Counted from the first letter of the stretch, positions 1 through 6,409 are shown. The stretch: DNA of 7,338 nt from JAUMXJ01 sp041781135 (GCA_041781135.1 JBHAZV010000009.1:1-7338), one strand, 5' to 3'. Made by a program: numbers and translations. Notes: generated by a model from the letters alone, not told the origin.

Positions 1-761
1 ATAGGGATTCCGGTTCATATGTGTTTACGACAAACGGTGATCTGATTTGCACCGAGATAGAAGGCCGCAAATTTATCGGTCCCACAGAGTTTATAGATGG
101 TCGTTCGAGGATTACTCTGATTCCAAATGATTCCGTTTCTCAGGCCTACGCTGTATATGTTGGAACAGACTTCCAAATAAAGAGTCGCGACGCACGGTGG
201 ATAGATTATCGCGAAGGCGCGAAGCGCGCTGTTTACTTGACCTCCGGAGAAGATGAAGGCTCGGAGCTTTGCGGTCTTATGGATTACAATACCTTTGAAT
301 TTGTGACAGAGCCGATTTTCAAAAACTGCGCTCCGTTTGTCGGAAAGTACGGGATTGCAGTTACTCTGGATTCGCGATTGTGCGCGATAGATACAGAGGG
401 CGAGATCGTTAAAGATATCACCGATATGTTTTCTGAGGCGATAAATCTAAATGTCATAAATCCATACGATGAGCGCGGTTTTGCAGTAAATTTTGCCGAT
501 TCAAAAATCAGAATACTTAACGCGGATTTTGAGACATTATTGGAAATAGATGGCAGCAGGTCCGGAATAGACGCAATTCATGAGTATATCGGTGAATATG
601 CCATAATGGAATACTCGGGAAAACAGGGAATTGTCGACCGAGAAGGCAATGTGCTGTTAGCCGCTGAATATGATTTTATAATGCCGTTTGGCGGAACTCA
701 TTCATATGCCAGAAAAGGCGAGGAATATTACATTATTTCGCTGGAAAAGCCAAGTAATTGA
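1..761 (+). CDS. WG-repeat-like protein, 5' partial
   Basis: The reading frame is open to the left edge of the window, so the apparent GTG start at 21 is probably internal. Codons upstream of it read RDSGSY in frame, and there is no ribosome binding site before 21. About 250 residues are visible, ending at TGA 759-761. The last 60 residues contain a recognisable WG/KWG-type unit, with GKQGIVDREGNVLL followed by AEYDFIMPFG. Less perfect copies occur earlier, such as a segment ending DTEGEIV and one reading CGLMDYNTFEFV before EPIF. Such repeats build beta-propeller-like or elongated surfaces and do not point to an enzymatic activity. No signal peptide or membrane segment is in the visible part, but the N-terminus is missing. 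The family is assigned on the last repeat and is fairly likely; the function is unknown. It lies 71 nt upstream of the transporter gene on the same strand. Confidence 0.7.
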   Translation, partial: RDSGSYVFTTNGDLICTEIEGRKFIGPTEFIDGRSRITLIPNDSVSQAYAVYVGTDFQIKSRDARWIDYREGAKRAVYLTSGEDEGSELCGLMDYNTFEFVTEPIFKNCAPFVGKYGIAVTLDSRLCAIDTEGEIVKDITDMFSEAINLNVINPYDERGFAVNFADSKIRILNADFETLLEIDGSRSGIDAIHEYIGEYAIMEYSGKQGIVDREGNVLLAAEYDFIMPFGGTHSYARKGEEYYIISLEKPSN

Positions 762-832
762 TTTTTTGTCAAAATTACACTCTTTGCATTGAAAAATCTC
801 GGATAATGGTGTAAAGTTGCAGTGGTGTTAAA

Positions 833-1945
833 ATGGACAATCGGGATAAGGTAATAGTTAAAACCAGCGCAGTTGGAATCATCATGAATATTCTTTTGGT
901 ATTTTTCAAGATGGCTGTGGGATTTATATCCAATTCCATAGCCGTTATTCTTGATGCGGTAAATAATCTTTCGGACGTTTTGTCATCTGTCATAACGATA
1001 ATCGGCACAAAAATGGCAAGGAAGAGACCCGACAAGGAGCATCCGTTTGGTCATGGAAGGATCGAATATTTAAGCGCTACGATAGTTTCGGGTATTGTGC
1101 TGTATGCCGGAATAACCTCCGCCGTGGAATCGGTAAGGAAGATTATACATCCTGAAAAAGCCAATTACAGCGTAGTTTCTCTTGTGATAATTGCTGTTGC
1201 TGTCGTTGTAAAAATTTGGCTCGGAAATTATGTTAAGGCGCAGGGGAAAAAGGTCAGTTCCGGTTCGCTGATTGCATCGGGTTCTGATGCAATGTTCGAT
1301 GCTGTCCTTTCGGCATCGGTTCTTGTTTCGGCAATACTTTTTCTGATAAGCGGCATTTCACTGGAGGCTTACGTGGGAGCCGTTATTTCCGGCTTTATTA
1401 TAAAGTCTGGCATCGCTATGATTATTGTCACCCTTAATGAAATACTCGGTATGCGGGCGGACAGCAAAATCAGCTCAAGAATAAAGGAAATTCTTGGTGC
1501 AGAGCCGCGTGTTAAAGGTGTTTATGACCTAATAATGTACAATTATGGCCCAGGCAGGGATTTTGCTTCGGTGCATCTTGAGCTCCCCGACAATATGACT
1601 GTAAGAGAGGTCGATTTGCTCACACGGAGGGTCAAATCCAAGGTTTATGATGAAACGGGCGTTGTGCTCGCCGGTGTTGGGGTTCATTCTTACAATACTG
1701 CGAGCGCTGTATTGGGCGATACGAAGATGATTGACGGCATCAGGAATAAAGTTCTGCAGCATAGCTGGGTTATGGAGCTGCATGGCTTTTATCTGGATAT
1801 CGAAAAGAGAGAAATCTGGTTTGACGTCGTGATGAGTTTTGATATCGAGCCGGCGGAGGGATTAAAACGACTTTATGATGAAATGGAGAGTTTATATCCG
1901 GATTATATTTTTTATATCTCGCGCGATGTGGATTTCTCGGATTAA
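833..1945 (+). CDS. Cation diffusion facilitator (CDF) transporter, manganese-type
   Basis: A 370-residue inner-membrane metal/proton antiporter of the CDF family that would export divalent cations. The N-terminal 210 residues hold about six hydrophobic segments. TM2 carries DAVNNLSD, giving N44-x3-D48, and TM5 carries SDAMFD, giving D152-x3-D156. The family hallmark HPFGHGR is at residues 70-76. In Zn-type members the TM2 position is usually His or Asp; an NxxxD plus DxxxD pair is the pattern described for Mn-exporting CDFs such as MntE, so Mn2+ is the inferred main substrate. Residues 210-290 form the usual cytoplasmic ferredoxin-like domain, and residues 300-370 add a second small alpha/beta segment, making it longer than the roughly 300-residue Zn types. 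The ATG at 833 is preceded by AGTGGTG at 821-827, a moderate ribosome binding site. No metal-sensing element was recognised upstream. Confidence 0.9.
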   Translation: MDNRDKVIVKTSAVGIIMNILLVFFKMAVGFISNSIAVILDAVNNLSDVLSSVITIIGTKMARKRPDKEHPFGHGRIEYLSATIVSGIVLYAGITSAVESVRKIIHPEKANYSVVSLVIIAVAVVVKIWLGNYVKAQGKKVSSGSLIASGSDAMFDAVLSASVLVSAILFLISGISLEAYVGAVISGFIIKSGIAMIIVTLNEILGMRADSKISSRIKEILGAEPRVKGVYDLIMYNYGPGRDFASVHLELPDNMTVREVDLLTRRVKSKVYDETGVVLAGVGVHSYNTASAVLGDTKMIDGIRNKVLQHSWVMELHGFYLDIEKREIWFDVVMSFDIEPAEGLKRLYDEMESLYPDYIFYISRDVDFSD

Positions 1946-1957
1946 ATTTTGTTAATA

Positions 1958-2000
1958 TTTTCTCGGCGGCTTAAACGCAGCGGCTTAAGCACCGAGAAAA
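1958..2000. terminator. Strong hairpin between convergent genes, atypical terminator
   Basis: A near-perfect inverted repeat. TTTTCTCGG (1958-1966) pairs with CCGAGAAAA (1992-2000), and inside it GCTTAA (1969-1974) pairs with TTAAGC (1985-1990), separated by two bases on one side and one on the other, with a 10-nt loop. It sits 12 nt after the transporter stop and 17 nt from the ATPase stop of the opposing operon, where a shared terminator is expected. The AT runs are on the wrong side for a classic intrinsic terminator: T's open the stem and A's close it on both strands, and no T tract follows on either strand. It could still end or protect both transcripts. The structure is clear; the role is inferred. 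Confidence 0.4.
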
Positions 2001-2017
2001 TAATAATGATGCAACGT

Positions 2018-2785
2018 CTATGCTTCAATTAAATCTGTGTAACGCACCCATATCGAGTTATCGATATTCATAATTTTGGATTTCACTCCGTACAGCTCTT
2101 CTATAATTTTTTCGGTCACAACTTCCTGTGGACTGCCGTGGGCAAATACTTTCCCGTCTTTTAGCGCAAACAGGTAGTCGCAGTACATTGCGGCGATATT
2201 TAAGTCGTGTATTGCAGATACGAGCGTAATTTTCAGATTTTTTGCAATTTCCATGAATTGCAGTTGATACCTTATGTCAAGATGATTGGTCGGCTCGTCG
2301 AGTATCAGGCATTCTGTGTTTTGCGCAAGCGCTCTCGCGAGGATGATTCTCTGTTTTTCTCCCCCGGAAAGGCTGTTGTAGCCTCTTTCCGCAAAATCCT
2401 GCATTCCGACTTTTTCGAGCGCACTTACGGCAATTTCAAAATCCTTTGCAGTGTCCCTTTCAAGAAATTTTTTGTGCGGAGACCTGCCCATCAGGACCAT
2501 TTCCATTACTGAAAAATCAAAGTTTTGTTCATTGTGCTGTGCGACTACTGCCATTTTTTTGGCAGTTTCACGCACCGAAATACTCTCAAGTTCGGCATTA
2601 TCGATATATACTTTTCCATTTTGCGCCTTGAGTACCCTGTATATGCATTTTAGCAAGGTGCTTTTTCCGCTTCCGTTCGGACCGATGATGCCAATGCTTT
2701 TTTTTGATGGAATTATCATGGATATTTTTTGCAGAATTTTAGCATCGCCAAAGGCAAGCTCGAGATCGCTGACTTTTATATTCAC
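2018..2785 (-). CDS. btuD: Corrinoid ABC transporter ATP-binding protein BtuD-like
   Basis: The 255-residue cytoplasmic ATPase that powers import through the adjacent permease. All nucleotide-binding elements are intact: Walker A GPNGSGKST (35-43), Q-loop Gln83, signature LSGGEKQR (139-146), Walker B CLILDEPT (159-166), D-loop HLD (168-170) and H-loop His193 in AIHDLN. This pattern and length are typical of the FecE/BtuD/FhuC group. The start is GTG at 2785-2783, chosen because a clean GGAGGT (2796-2791) lies 5 nt upstream and the codon overlaps the permease stop as GTGA, implying translational coupling. It is the last gene of the operon. On protein sequence alone an iron-siderophore substrate would be equally possible; the B12 riboswitch upstream of the operon is what favours corrinoids. 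Confidence 0.9.
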   Translation of the reverse strand: MNIKVSDLELAFGDAKILQKISMIIPSKKSIGIIGPNGSGKSTLLKCIYRVLKAQNGKVYIDNAELESISVRETAKKMAVVAQHNEQNFDFSVMEMVLMGRSPHKKFLERDTAKDFEIAVSALEKVGMQDFAERGYNSLSGGEKQRIILARALAQNTECLILDEPTNHLDIRYQLQFMEIAKNLKITLVSAIHDLNIAAMYCDYLFALKDGKVFAHGSPQEVVTEKIIEELYGVKSKIMNIDNSIWVRYTDLIEA

Positions 2786-3843
2786 GATTTACCTCCAAAT
2801 CCATATTTTTTGCTTATAAGCAAGTAAATAAACAGCGGCGCGCCAATCAGCGATATGACCACTCCTATTGGGAATTGGCTGCCCTTTCTTATTATTCGGC
2901 TTAGTACGTCCATCCAAATCATAAAAATTGAACTTGCCATCACCACAATTGTTACAAGACTTCTGTGATCTGTGCCAAAGATGGAGCGGATTATGTGGGG
3001 GATTATCAGTCCGACAAAGCCGATGATCCCGCAAATTGAAACAACGATTCCGATCAGCGCAGACACAAGCACAAGATAAGCTATCCTGTACCAGTGCAGA
3101 TCCTTTCCGAGGGTGATTGCGACATCGTCGCCGAGCAGCATAAGGTTGAGTGTTCGGTATTGTGTGATAAAAAACAGATATATCAGCAGAACAATGGGTG
3201 CCATAAAACTGATATGGCTCCATTTAGATGGTTCGAGGCTGCCCACCAGCCAAAAACTTACTCTTTGTGAGGCCTCCGACGGAGAATGGCTGATCCATAT
3301 TATAAAACTTGTAAGCGCGGAGCAAAGAGAAGCAATAGCAAGTCCGGCAAGCAGCAGCTTGACTGCGTTTGATCTTCCTCTGAGCCCGGAAACGGCAAGC
3401 ACTAAAAGAGAAGTTCCGAGTGCGCCGCAAAAAGCTGCTATTGAGATGAAATTGGGAGAAATTCCCTTTCCAAAATTCAGAACAATTCCAAGGGTGGCGC
3501 CGAGCGACGCCCCCGAGGAAATGCCGAGAATATACGGATCTGCGAGCGGATTTTTTACGATTGCCTGCATTACTGTGCCTGAAAGAGCGAGTGCCGCGCC
3601 TACAAGCACTGCCATCACAAGCCTTGGCAGCCGCAATTCCCACACGATGTCTATTTGAGCCGGCGTGACTGAGGTGTCTACAGGCGTTCCAAACACTTTG
3701 TGCAGGATTATGTTGTAGACGTCTTTTGCAGTAATGTCCACAGAACCTACGAGGACTGCCAACACCAAGGACGCTGCAATTCCGACTATCAGAATAATTG
3801 TAATTGCGCCCAGAGTATGCAGTTTTAGTCTTTTTTTAGGCAT
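2782..3843 (-). CDS. btuC: Corrinoid ABC transporter permease BtuC-like (FecCD family)
   Basis: A 353-residue polytopic membrane protein, expected to act as a homodimer forming the translocation path. It has about ten hydrophobic segments and the hallmarks of the BtuC/FecCD family: RLPR (71-74), the loop around NPLADP (98-103) followed by ILGISSGASLG, a GDDVAITLG segment (238-246) in the region that contacts the ATPase, and GFVGLIIPH (275-283) followed by IIR. The length is normal for the family. The ATG at 3843 has AGAGG (3854-3850) 6 nt upstream. It lies 14 nt after the binding-protein stop and its own stop overlaps the ATPase start by 4 nt, so the three genes are one transcription unit. 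The substrate class cannot be told from the permease sequence; corrinoid is inferred from the riboswitch. Confidence 0.92.
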   Translation of the reverse strand: MPKKRLKLHTLGAITIILIVGIAASLVLAVLVGSVDITAKDVYNIILHKVFGTPVDTSVTPAQIDIVWELRLPRLVMAVLVGAALALSGTVMQAIVKNPLADPYILGISSGASLGATLGIVLNFGKGISPNFISIAAFCGALGTSLLVLAVSGLRGRSNAVKLLLAGLAIASLCSALTSFIIWISHSPSEASQRVSFWLVGSLEPSKWSHISFMAPIVLLIYLFFITQYRTLNLMLLGDDVAITLGKDLHWYRIAYLVLVSALIGIVVSICGIIGFVGLIIPHIIRSIFGTDHRSLVTIVVMASSIFMIWMDVLSRIIRKGSQFPIGVVISLIGAPLFIYLLISKKYGFGGKS

Positions 3844-3857
3844 TGTCTACCTCTTTA

Positions 3858-4940
3858 TTAATTATCGAGTTCAGGATGCAGTATTTTTGACATGTATTCT
3901 ATGGCTTCAGAAGTTCTTACTCCTGTTGCATAGGTAAATGACAGAGTTATTGGGTAAACCTTGCCGGAGGCAACAGCCGATATATTTTTGTACGCAGGGT
4001 TTTCGACGAGCAGTTTTATGCAGTCCTCCTGAGTGATGGAAGTATCCGGTCCGAAATACACAGAGAAAATTACATCCGGGTTCAGCTCTATCAGCTGTTC
4101 GCCATTTATACGCGGTTCGTTGGTGAGCAGATCGGCACCGACTTTCTCTGCTATAACGCCCCCAATGGTTTCAGGACCATAAAGTCTTATTTGATTGTCT
4201 TTTTCGACTTCAAGCACAAGTACCCTTGTCTTGCCTTTTTTCTCTACGAGTTTTTGGACAGCGGCTATTTTTGCGTCCATCTCTTTGATGATCTGTTCTG
4301 CTCTTTCTTCTACATTAAAGATTTTTCCGAGGTTTCTGATGTCTTCATATTCATCTTCCAGAGTGTTTGGAGCTGGCTTTTTTATGCTGCTGTTGAGAGC
4401 GATATAGGTATTGATCCCCTTTTCGTGCCAGAAATCCACTTCACCGAGATTTTTTTCGCTGAAAGTACTGTACCAGCCTAAAATAAAGTCTATGTCGCTG
4501 CCGAGAACTTCTTCTTTAGTAAGAGTCGGCTGTTGTCCGCCAAGTTTATCGTAGAGCGCTTTTCCAGCATCTGTCAGTCTGTCTCTGCTTCCAAGAGAAA
4601 TTTTTGCGATTTTGTCTTCGAGTCCGAGGGCAATCATATTTTCAACTGAGGTAGGATTTACGGCATAAACTCGTTCCGGAGCTTTTTTGAATGTTATTGT
4701 GATAGGCTCCTTGGAATATTTATAAGTTTCTATTGTGACAGGGTAGTGCTGATTTTCGGAATTGGACGCTTCATTTGAAGCGCTGGTGCTGACACTGCTT
4801 GTTTCCGTGCTCGCTTCTGTTCCTGTTGTCACAGCGGCCTGCGAACTGCTTGTGGTTGATGAATTTTCGCATGCTGCCAGAGAGATCAAAATTGCGGCTA
4901 TTATTGCCAAGTTAAGTATTTTCAAAATTGTTTTTTTCAT
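3858..4940 (-). CDS. btuF: Corrinoid-binding lipoprotein BtuF-like
   Basis: A 360-residue extracellular substrate-binding lipoprotein of the Peripla_BP_2 (BtuF/FepB/FhuD) class. It starts with a lysine-containing n-region, a hydrophobic core and the lipobox LAAC (21-24), so Cys24 is the expected lipidated residue. A Ser/Thr/Ala/Glu-rich tether runs to about residue 64, as is common in Gram-positive lipoproteins. The folded domain follows, with the family-typical PERVYAV (88-94) entering the first lobe, a long central helix around the lysine-rich stretch KKGKTRVLVLEV, and the second lobe with GEQLIELNPDVIF. The ATG at 4940 has AAAGGA (4953-4948) 7 nt upstream. It is the first gene of the operon and the direct target of the upstream riboswitch. 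Without the riboswitch it could equally have been annotated as an iron-complex binder. Confidence 0.88.
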   Translation of the reverse strand: MKKTILKILNLAIIAAILISLAACENSSTTSSSQAAVTTGTEASTETSSVSTSASNEASNSENQHYPVTIETYKYSKEPITITFKKAPERVYAVNPTSVENMIALGLEDKIAKISLGSRDRLTDAGKALYDKLGGQQPTLTKEEVLGSDIDFILGWYSTFSEKNLGEVDFWHEKGINTYIALNSSIKKPAPNTLEDEYEDIRNLGKIFNVEERAEQIIKEMDAKIAAVQKLVEKKGKTRVLVLEVEKDNQIRLYGPETIGGVIAEKVGADLLTNEPRINGEQLIELNPDVIFSVYFGPDTSITQEDCIKLLVENPAYKNISAVASGKVYPITLSFTYATGVRTSEAIEYMSKILHPELDN

Positions 4941-5019
4941 GTTTCCATCCTTTGTTCATTAATAGATAGTTAGCTTATCAGCGAGTATTTATGGTTAAAG
5001 GTAAGTGCGTTTTTGTGCG

Positions 5020-5044
5020 CTATGTTTTCAAGATTCCTCCTTTC
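5020..5044 (-). other. Orphan strong Shine-Dalgarno with a three-codon ORF in the btuF leader
   Basis: On the minus strand, GAAAGGAGG (5044-5036) is the best ribosome binding site in the window, yet it lies about 80 nt before the btuF start codon. Four nucleotides later comes TTG-AAA-ACA-TAG (5031-5020), a possible three-codon reading frame. It falls between the riboswitch terminator and btuF. It may be a minimal leader ORF, a ribosome standby site, a remnant of a lost start, or chance. The sequence is certain; a function is speculative. Confidence 0.25.
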
Positions 5045-5075
5045 GGAACGCGCCTTAAAGAACACGAAAACAGAG

Positions 5076-5123
5076 AATATAAAAAGCTGCTATGATGTTT
5101 TGAACACAAAACACCATAACAGC
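5076..5123 (-). terminator. Riboswitch-controlled intrinsic terminator
   Basis: On the minus strand, GCTGTTATGGTGTTTT (5123-5108) pairs with AAAACATCATAGCAGC (5101-5086) over 16 positions, with only two G-U wobbles and a 6-nt loop (5107-5102). TTTTTATATTC (5085-5075) follows directly. This is a canonical Rho-independent terminator, about 135 nt before the btuF start codon and downstream of the aptamer, as expected for premature termination of the transport operon when B12 is plentiful. Confidence 0.85.
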
Positions 5124-5140
5124 CCGTTTTTTGCTGTTAT
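5116..5140 (-). promoter_or_regulatory. Antiterminator-type hairpin overlapping the terminator
   Basis: On the minus strand, ATAACAGC (5140-5133) pairs perfectly with GCTGTTAT (5123-5116) across a 9-nt loop. The 3' arm is the same eight nucleotides that start the terminator stem, so the two hairpins are mutually exclusive. The overlap is seen directly. How the aptamer influences the choice was not resolved by eye. Confidence 0.55.
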
Positions 5141-5156
5141 ATCAGTATTCTTTGGC

Positions 5157-5352
5157 CGCCTAACCCACGAGGCGCGTTACACCATTGCATTTGCGCATGT
5201 CTTCTGACTTATGCTTCGAGCGGTAATCTCATCTTCCCGATATTACTCAGTGATATTTTGAGAGTTCCTAAGCATTTACAGCGGCGGGACCGTTCCTGAC
5301 TTTAACAGGATTCCATTTTAACCCCGCACCACCGTAGTGCGAGGACGCAAAA
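5157..5352 (-). promoter_or_regulatory. Cobalamin (AdoCbl-type) riboswitch with P13-like hairpin
   Basis: Read on the minus strand, this is a cobalamin riboswitch. P1 is TTTGCG (5351-5346) pairing with CGCAAA (5195-5190). Between these arms are the conserved ATGGAATCC element (GGAATCC at 5314-5308), the CCTG...CAGG hairpin, CCCGCCGCTGTAA (5288-5276), and a B12-box match AAGTCAGAAGACATGCGC (5210-5193), one clear mismatch from the published consensus rAGYCMGgAgaCCkGCcd. Downstream, CGCCT (5174-5170) and AGGCG (5161-5157) form a hairpin whose loop contains GTGGG, able to pair with CCCGC (5288-5284) as a kissing loop like the known L5-L13 contact. Such switches usually repress uptake or synthesis genes when the coenzyme is bound; here the target is btuFCD. 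Aptamer identity is very likely. The preferred corrinoid form is not evident. Confidence 0.9.
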
Positions 5353-5373
5353 GCGATATTCTTTTCGTTTCAC

Positions 5374-5402
5374 ATTCTAAACCCGGCAAAGATGTGTGTC
5401 AA
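5374..5402 (-). promoter_or_regulatory. SigA promoter of the btuFCD operon
   Basis: On the minus strand, a perfect -35 TTGACA (5402-5397) is followed after exactly 17 nt by TAGAAT (5379-5374), one base from consensus. Transcription would start near 5366, about 15 nt before the first strand of riboswitch P1, which is the expected arrangement. Confidence 0.85.
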
Positions 5403-5452
5403 TACTTTTGGGGGCTTTTAATTTTTGAGTGTGCATTATGTACGCTTAAATC

Positions 5453-5483
5453 TTGTGAAAATATTTTATGATAGTGCTATAAT
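5453..5483 (+). promoter_or_regulatory. Extended -10 promoter of the dehydrogenase gene
   Basis: TGCTATAAT (5475-5483) is a perfect extended -10 element. The -35 is weak: TTGTGA at 5453-5458 is 19 nt away, a long spacer that an extended -10 can tolerate. A start near 5490 would give a leader of about 20 nt before the ATG at 5512. It is divergent from the btuF promoter, with about 50 nt between their -35 regions. Confidence 0.65.
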
Positions 5484-5501
5484 GGATATCAGCGTAAAAA
5501 C

Positions 5502-5510
5502 GGAGAGTGG
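5502..5510 (+). promoter_or_regulatory. Ribosome binding site that sets the dehydrogenase start
   Basis: GGAGAGTGG lies just upstream of the ATG at 5512, with 6 nt after the GGAG core. It supports 5512 over the in-frame upstream start at 5425, which lies before the probable promoter and has no comparable site. Confidence 0.7.
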
Positions 5511-5511
5511 T

Positions 5512-6273
5512 ATGTTAAAAGACAAGGTTGCATTAATAACCGGGGGAGCGAGCGGTATAGGCTACGCTGTGGCAAAGGGGCTCGCCGATGCCGGTGTAAA
5601 GGTAGTTATAGCGGATATTAACAGCGAAGGAATCGCTTCAGCATGCAGCAAGCTCGGCTGCGATGGGCTTGCGGTGGATTTGAGCAGCCGTGAGGGTTGC
5701 CGAGCAATAGTCGATTTTGCGCTGCAAAAGTACGGAAGGGTCGATATACTCGGAAATATTGCCGGAGTACAGCATGTTTCGCCAATAGAGGAATTCCCGG
5801 AGGACAAATGGGATTTTATGATAAGGCTGATGCTCACTGCGCCGTTTCTGCTGACAAAGTATTGCTGGGATTCCATGAAGGCTAACGGATGGGGCAGGAT
5901 AATCAATTTAAGTTCGATTCACGGACTTGTCGCATCTGAATTCAAATCGTGCTATGTATCGGCAAAACACGGTCTTTACGGTATGACCAAGACTGCCGCA
6001 TTAGAGGGGGGGCCTTATGGGATCACCGTAAACTGCATTTGTCCGGCATATGTTCATACTCCGCTTGTCGAGGGGCAAATAGCTTCTCAGGCAAAGGCGC
6101 ACGGTATAAGCGAAGAGCGCGTTGTCTCTGATATAATGCTGGCAAAGGCGTCTATAAAGAAAATGCTAAAGCCGGAGACTATTTCAGAAGTGTTCAATTT
6201 CCTTTGCAGCGATGCTGCCGAAAGTATTACAGGCATTTCGCTGCCGATTGACGGCGGTTGGACAGCAAATTAG
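5512..6273 (+). CDS. Short-chain dehydrogenase, 3-hydroxybutyrate dehydrogenase type
   Basis: A 253-residue cytoplasmic NAD(P)-dependent oxidoreductase of the classical SDR family. The nucleotide-binding motif TGGASGIG is at 10-17, an acidic residue ends beta-2 (IADIN, favouring NAD), NIAG is at 82-85, and the catalytic Ser135, Tyr148 and Lys152 are present in YVSAKHG context. The best family match from memory is D-3-hydroxybutyrate dehydrogenase: GVQHVSPIEEFP, GWGRIIN, HGLVAS, TPLVEGQI and the terminal IDGGWTAN. Residues matching the described substrate pocket (a Gln, His, Lys, Gln and Trp) are all present: Gln87, His137, Lys145, the Gln of GQI and the Trp of GGW. The catalytic-tetrad Asn position is Met107 (RLMLTA), which I recall in other members too. 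The predicted reaction is 3-hydroxybutyrate to acetoacetate; another small hydroxyacid or polyol substrate is possible. Nothing shows a functional link to B12 uptake. Confidence 0.8.
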   Translation: MLKDKVALITGGASGIGYAVAKGLADAGVKVVIADINSEGIASACSKLGCDGLAVDLSSREGCRAIVDFALQKYGRVDILGNIAGVQHVSPIEEFPEDKWDFMIRLMLTAPFLLTKYCWDSMKANGWGRIINLSSIHGLVASEFKSCYVSAKHGLYGMTKTAALEGGPYGITVNCICPAYVHTPLVEGQIASQAKAHGISEERVVSDIMLAKASIKKMLKPETISEVFNFLCSDAAESITGISLPIDGGWTAN

Positions 6274-6392
6274 CGGTTGCAGGAATATCCGATGGTCTTA
6301 AAGTGTTTGCGGAAGATGATTGATGTGAGGAAAAGCTAAAGATTGTCGAAGATACTGTGAGAAAAATATTCAAAGAGGGGATACTTGCATGA
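6258..6392 (+). pseudogene. Decayed 3' end of an unidentified gene with an in-frame TGA
   Basis: In a different frame from the dehydrogenase, codons from about 6258 read through a protein-like sequence containing AVAGISDGLKVFAEDD, then a TGA at 6321-6323, then continue in the same frame with a charged, helix-like segment containing VEDTVRKIFKEGILA to TGA 6390-6392. The composition resembles the C-terminus of a soluble enzyme and not random spacer. No start codon with a ribosome binding site was seen, and the frame is closed at 6249-6251, inside the dehydrogenase, so any earlier part has been lost. No selenocysteine hairpin was recognised after the TGA. The parent family was not identified. 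The frame is too short to exclude chance. Confidence 0.4.
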
Positions 6393-6409
6393 CTGCAGCT
6401 AAAATCTAA
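6389..6409 (+). pseudogene. Six-codon ORF coupled to the preceding remnant
   Basis: ATG at 6389 overlaps the stop of the preceding remnant as ATGA and has a good ribosome binding site, AAAGAGGGG (6372-6380), 8 nt upstream. These are signs of a genuine operon junction. The frame reads MTAAKI and stops at TAA 6407-6409. The simplest reading is the intact start of a second gene whose body has been lost, or an early nonsense mutation. No continuation was recognised before the next gene. Confidence 0.3.

Noticed and set aside
766..807. Candidate promoter before the CDF gene: TTGTCA at 766-771 and GATAAT at 802-807.
   Set aside because: The spacer is 30 nt, and no -35-like sequence lies at 16-18 nt from the -10-like element.
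3113..3658. Long plus-strand open frame of 181 codons opposite the permease gene.
   Set aside because: It is a shadow of the permease coding frame, with no family features, and the permease motifs on the minus strand are unmistakable.
5013..5207. Plus-strand open frame across the btuF leader.
   Set aside because: It lies antisense to the terminator and aptamer, has no ribosome binding site, and is explained by the RNA structure on the other strand.
5278..5282. GCTGT in the aptamer core could pair with ACAGC of the antiterminator arm (5137-5133) as the ligand-sensing link.
   Set aside because: Only five base pairs, easily expected by chance; not enough to claim the switching mechanism.
6321..6323. 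Possible selenocysteine codon (TGA followed by a Cys codon) in the short frame at 6258-6392.
   Set aside because: No SECIS-like hairpin is visible after it, no start codon or family is identifiable, and a nonsense mutation in a remnant is simpler.
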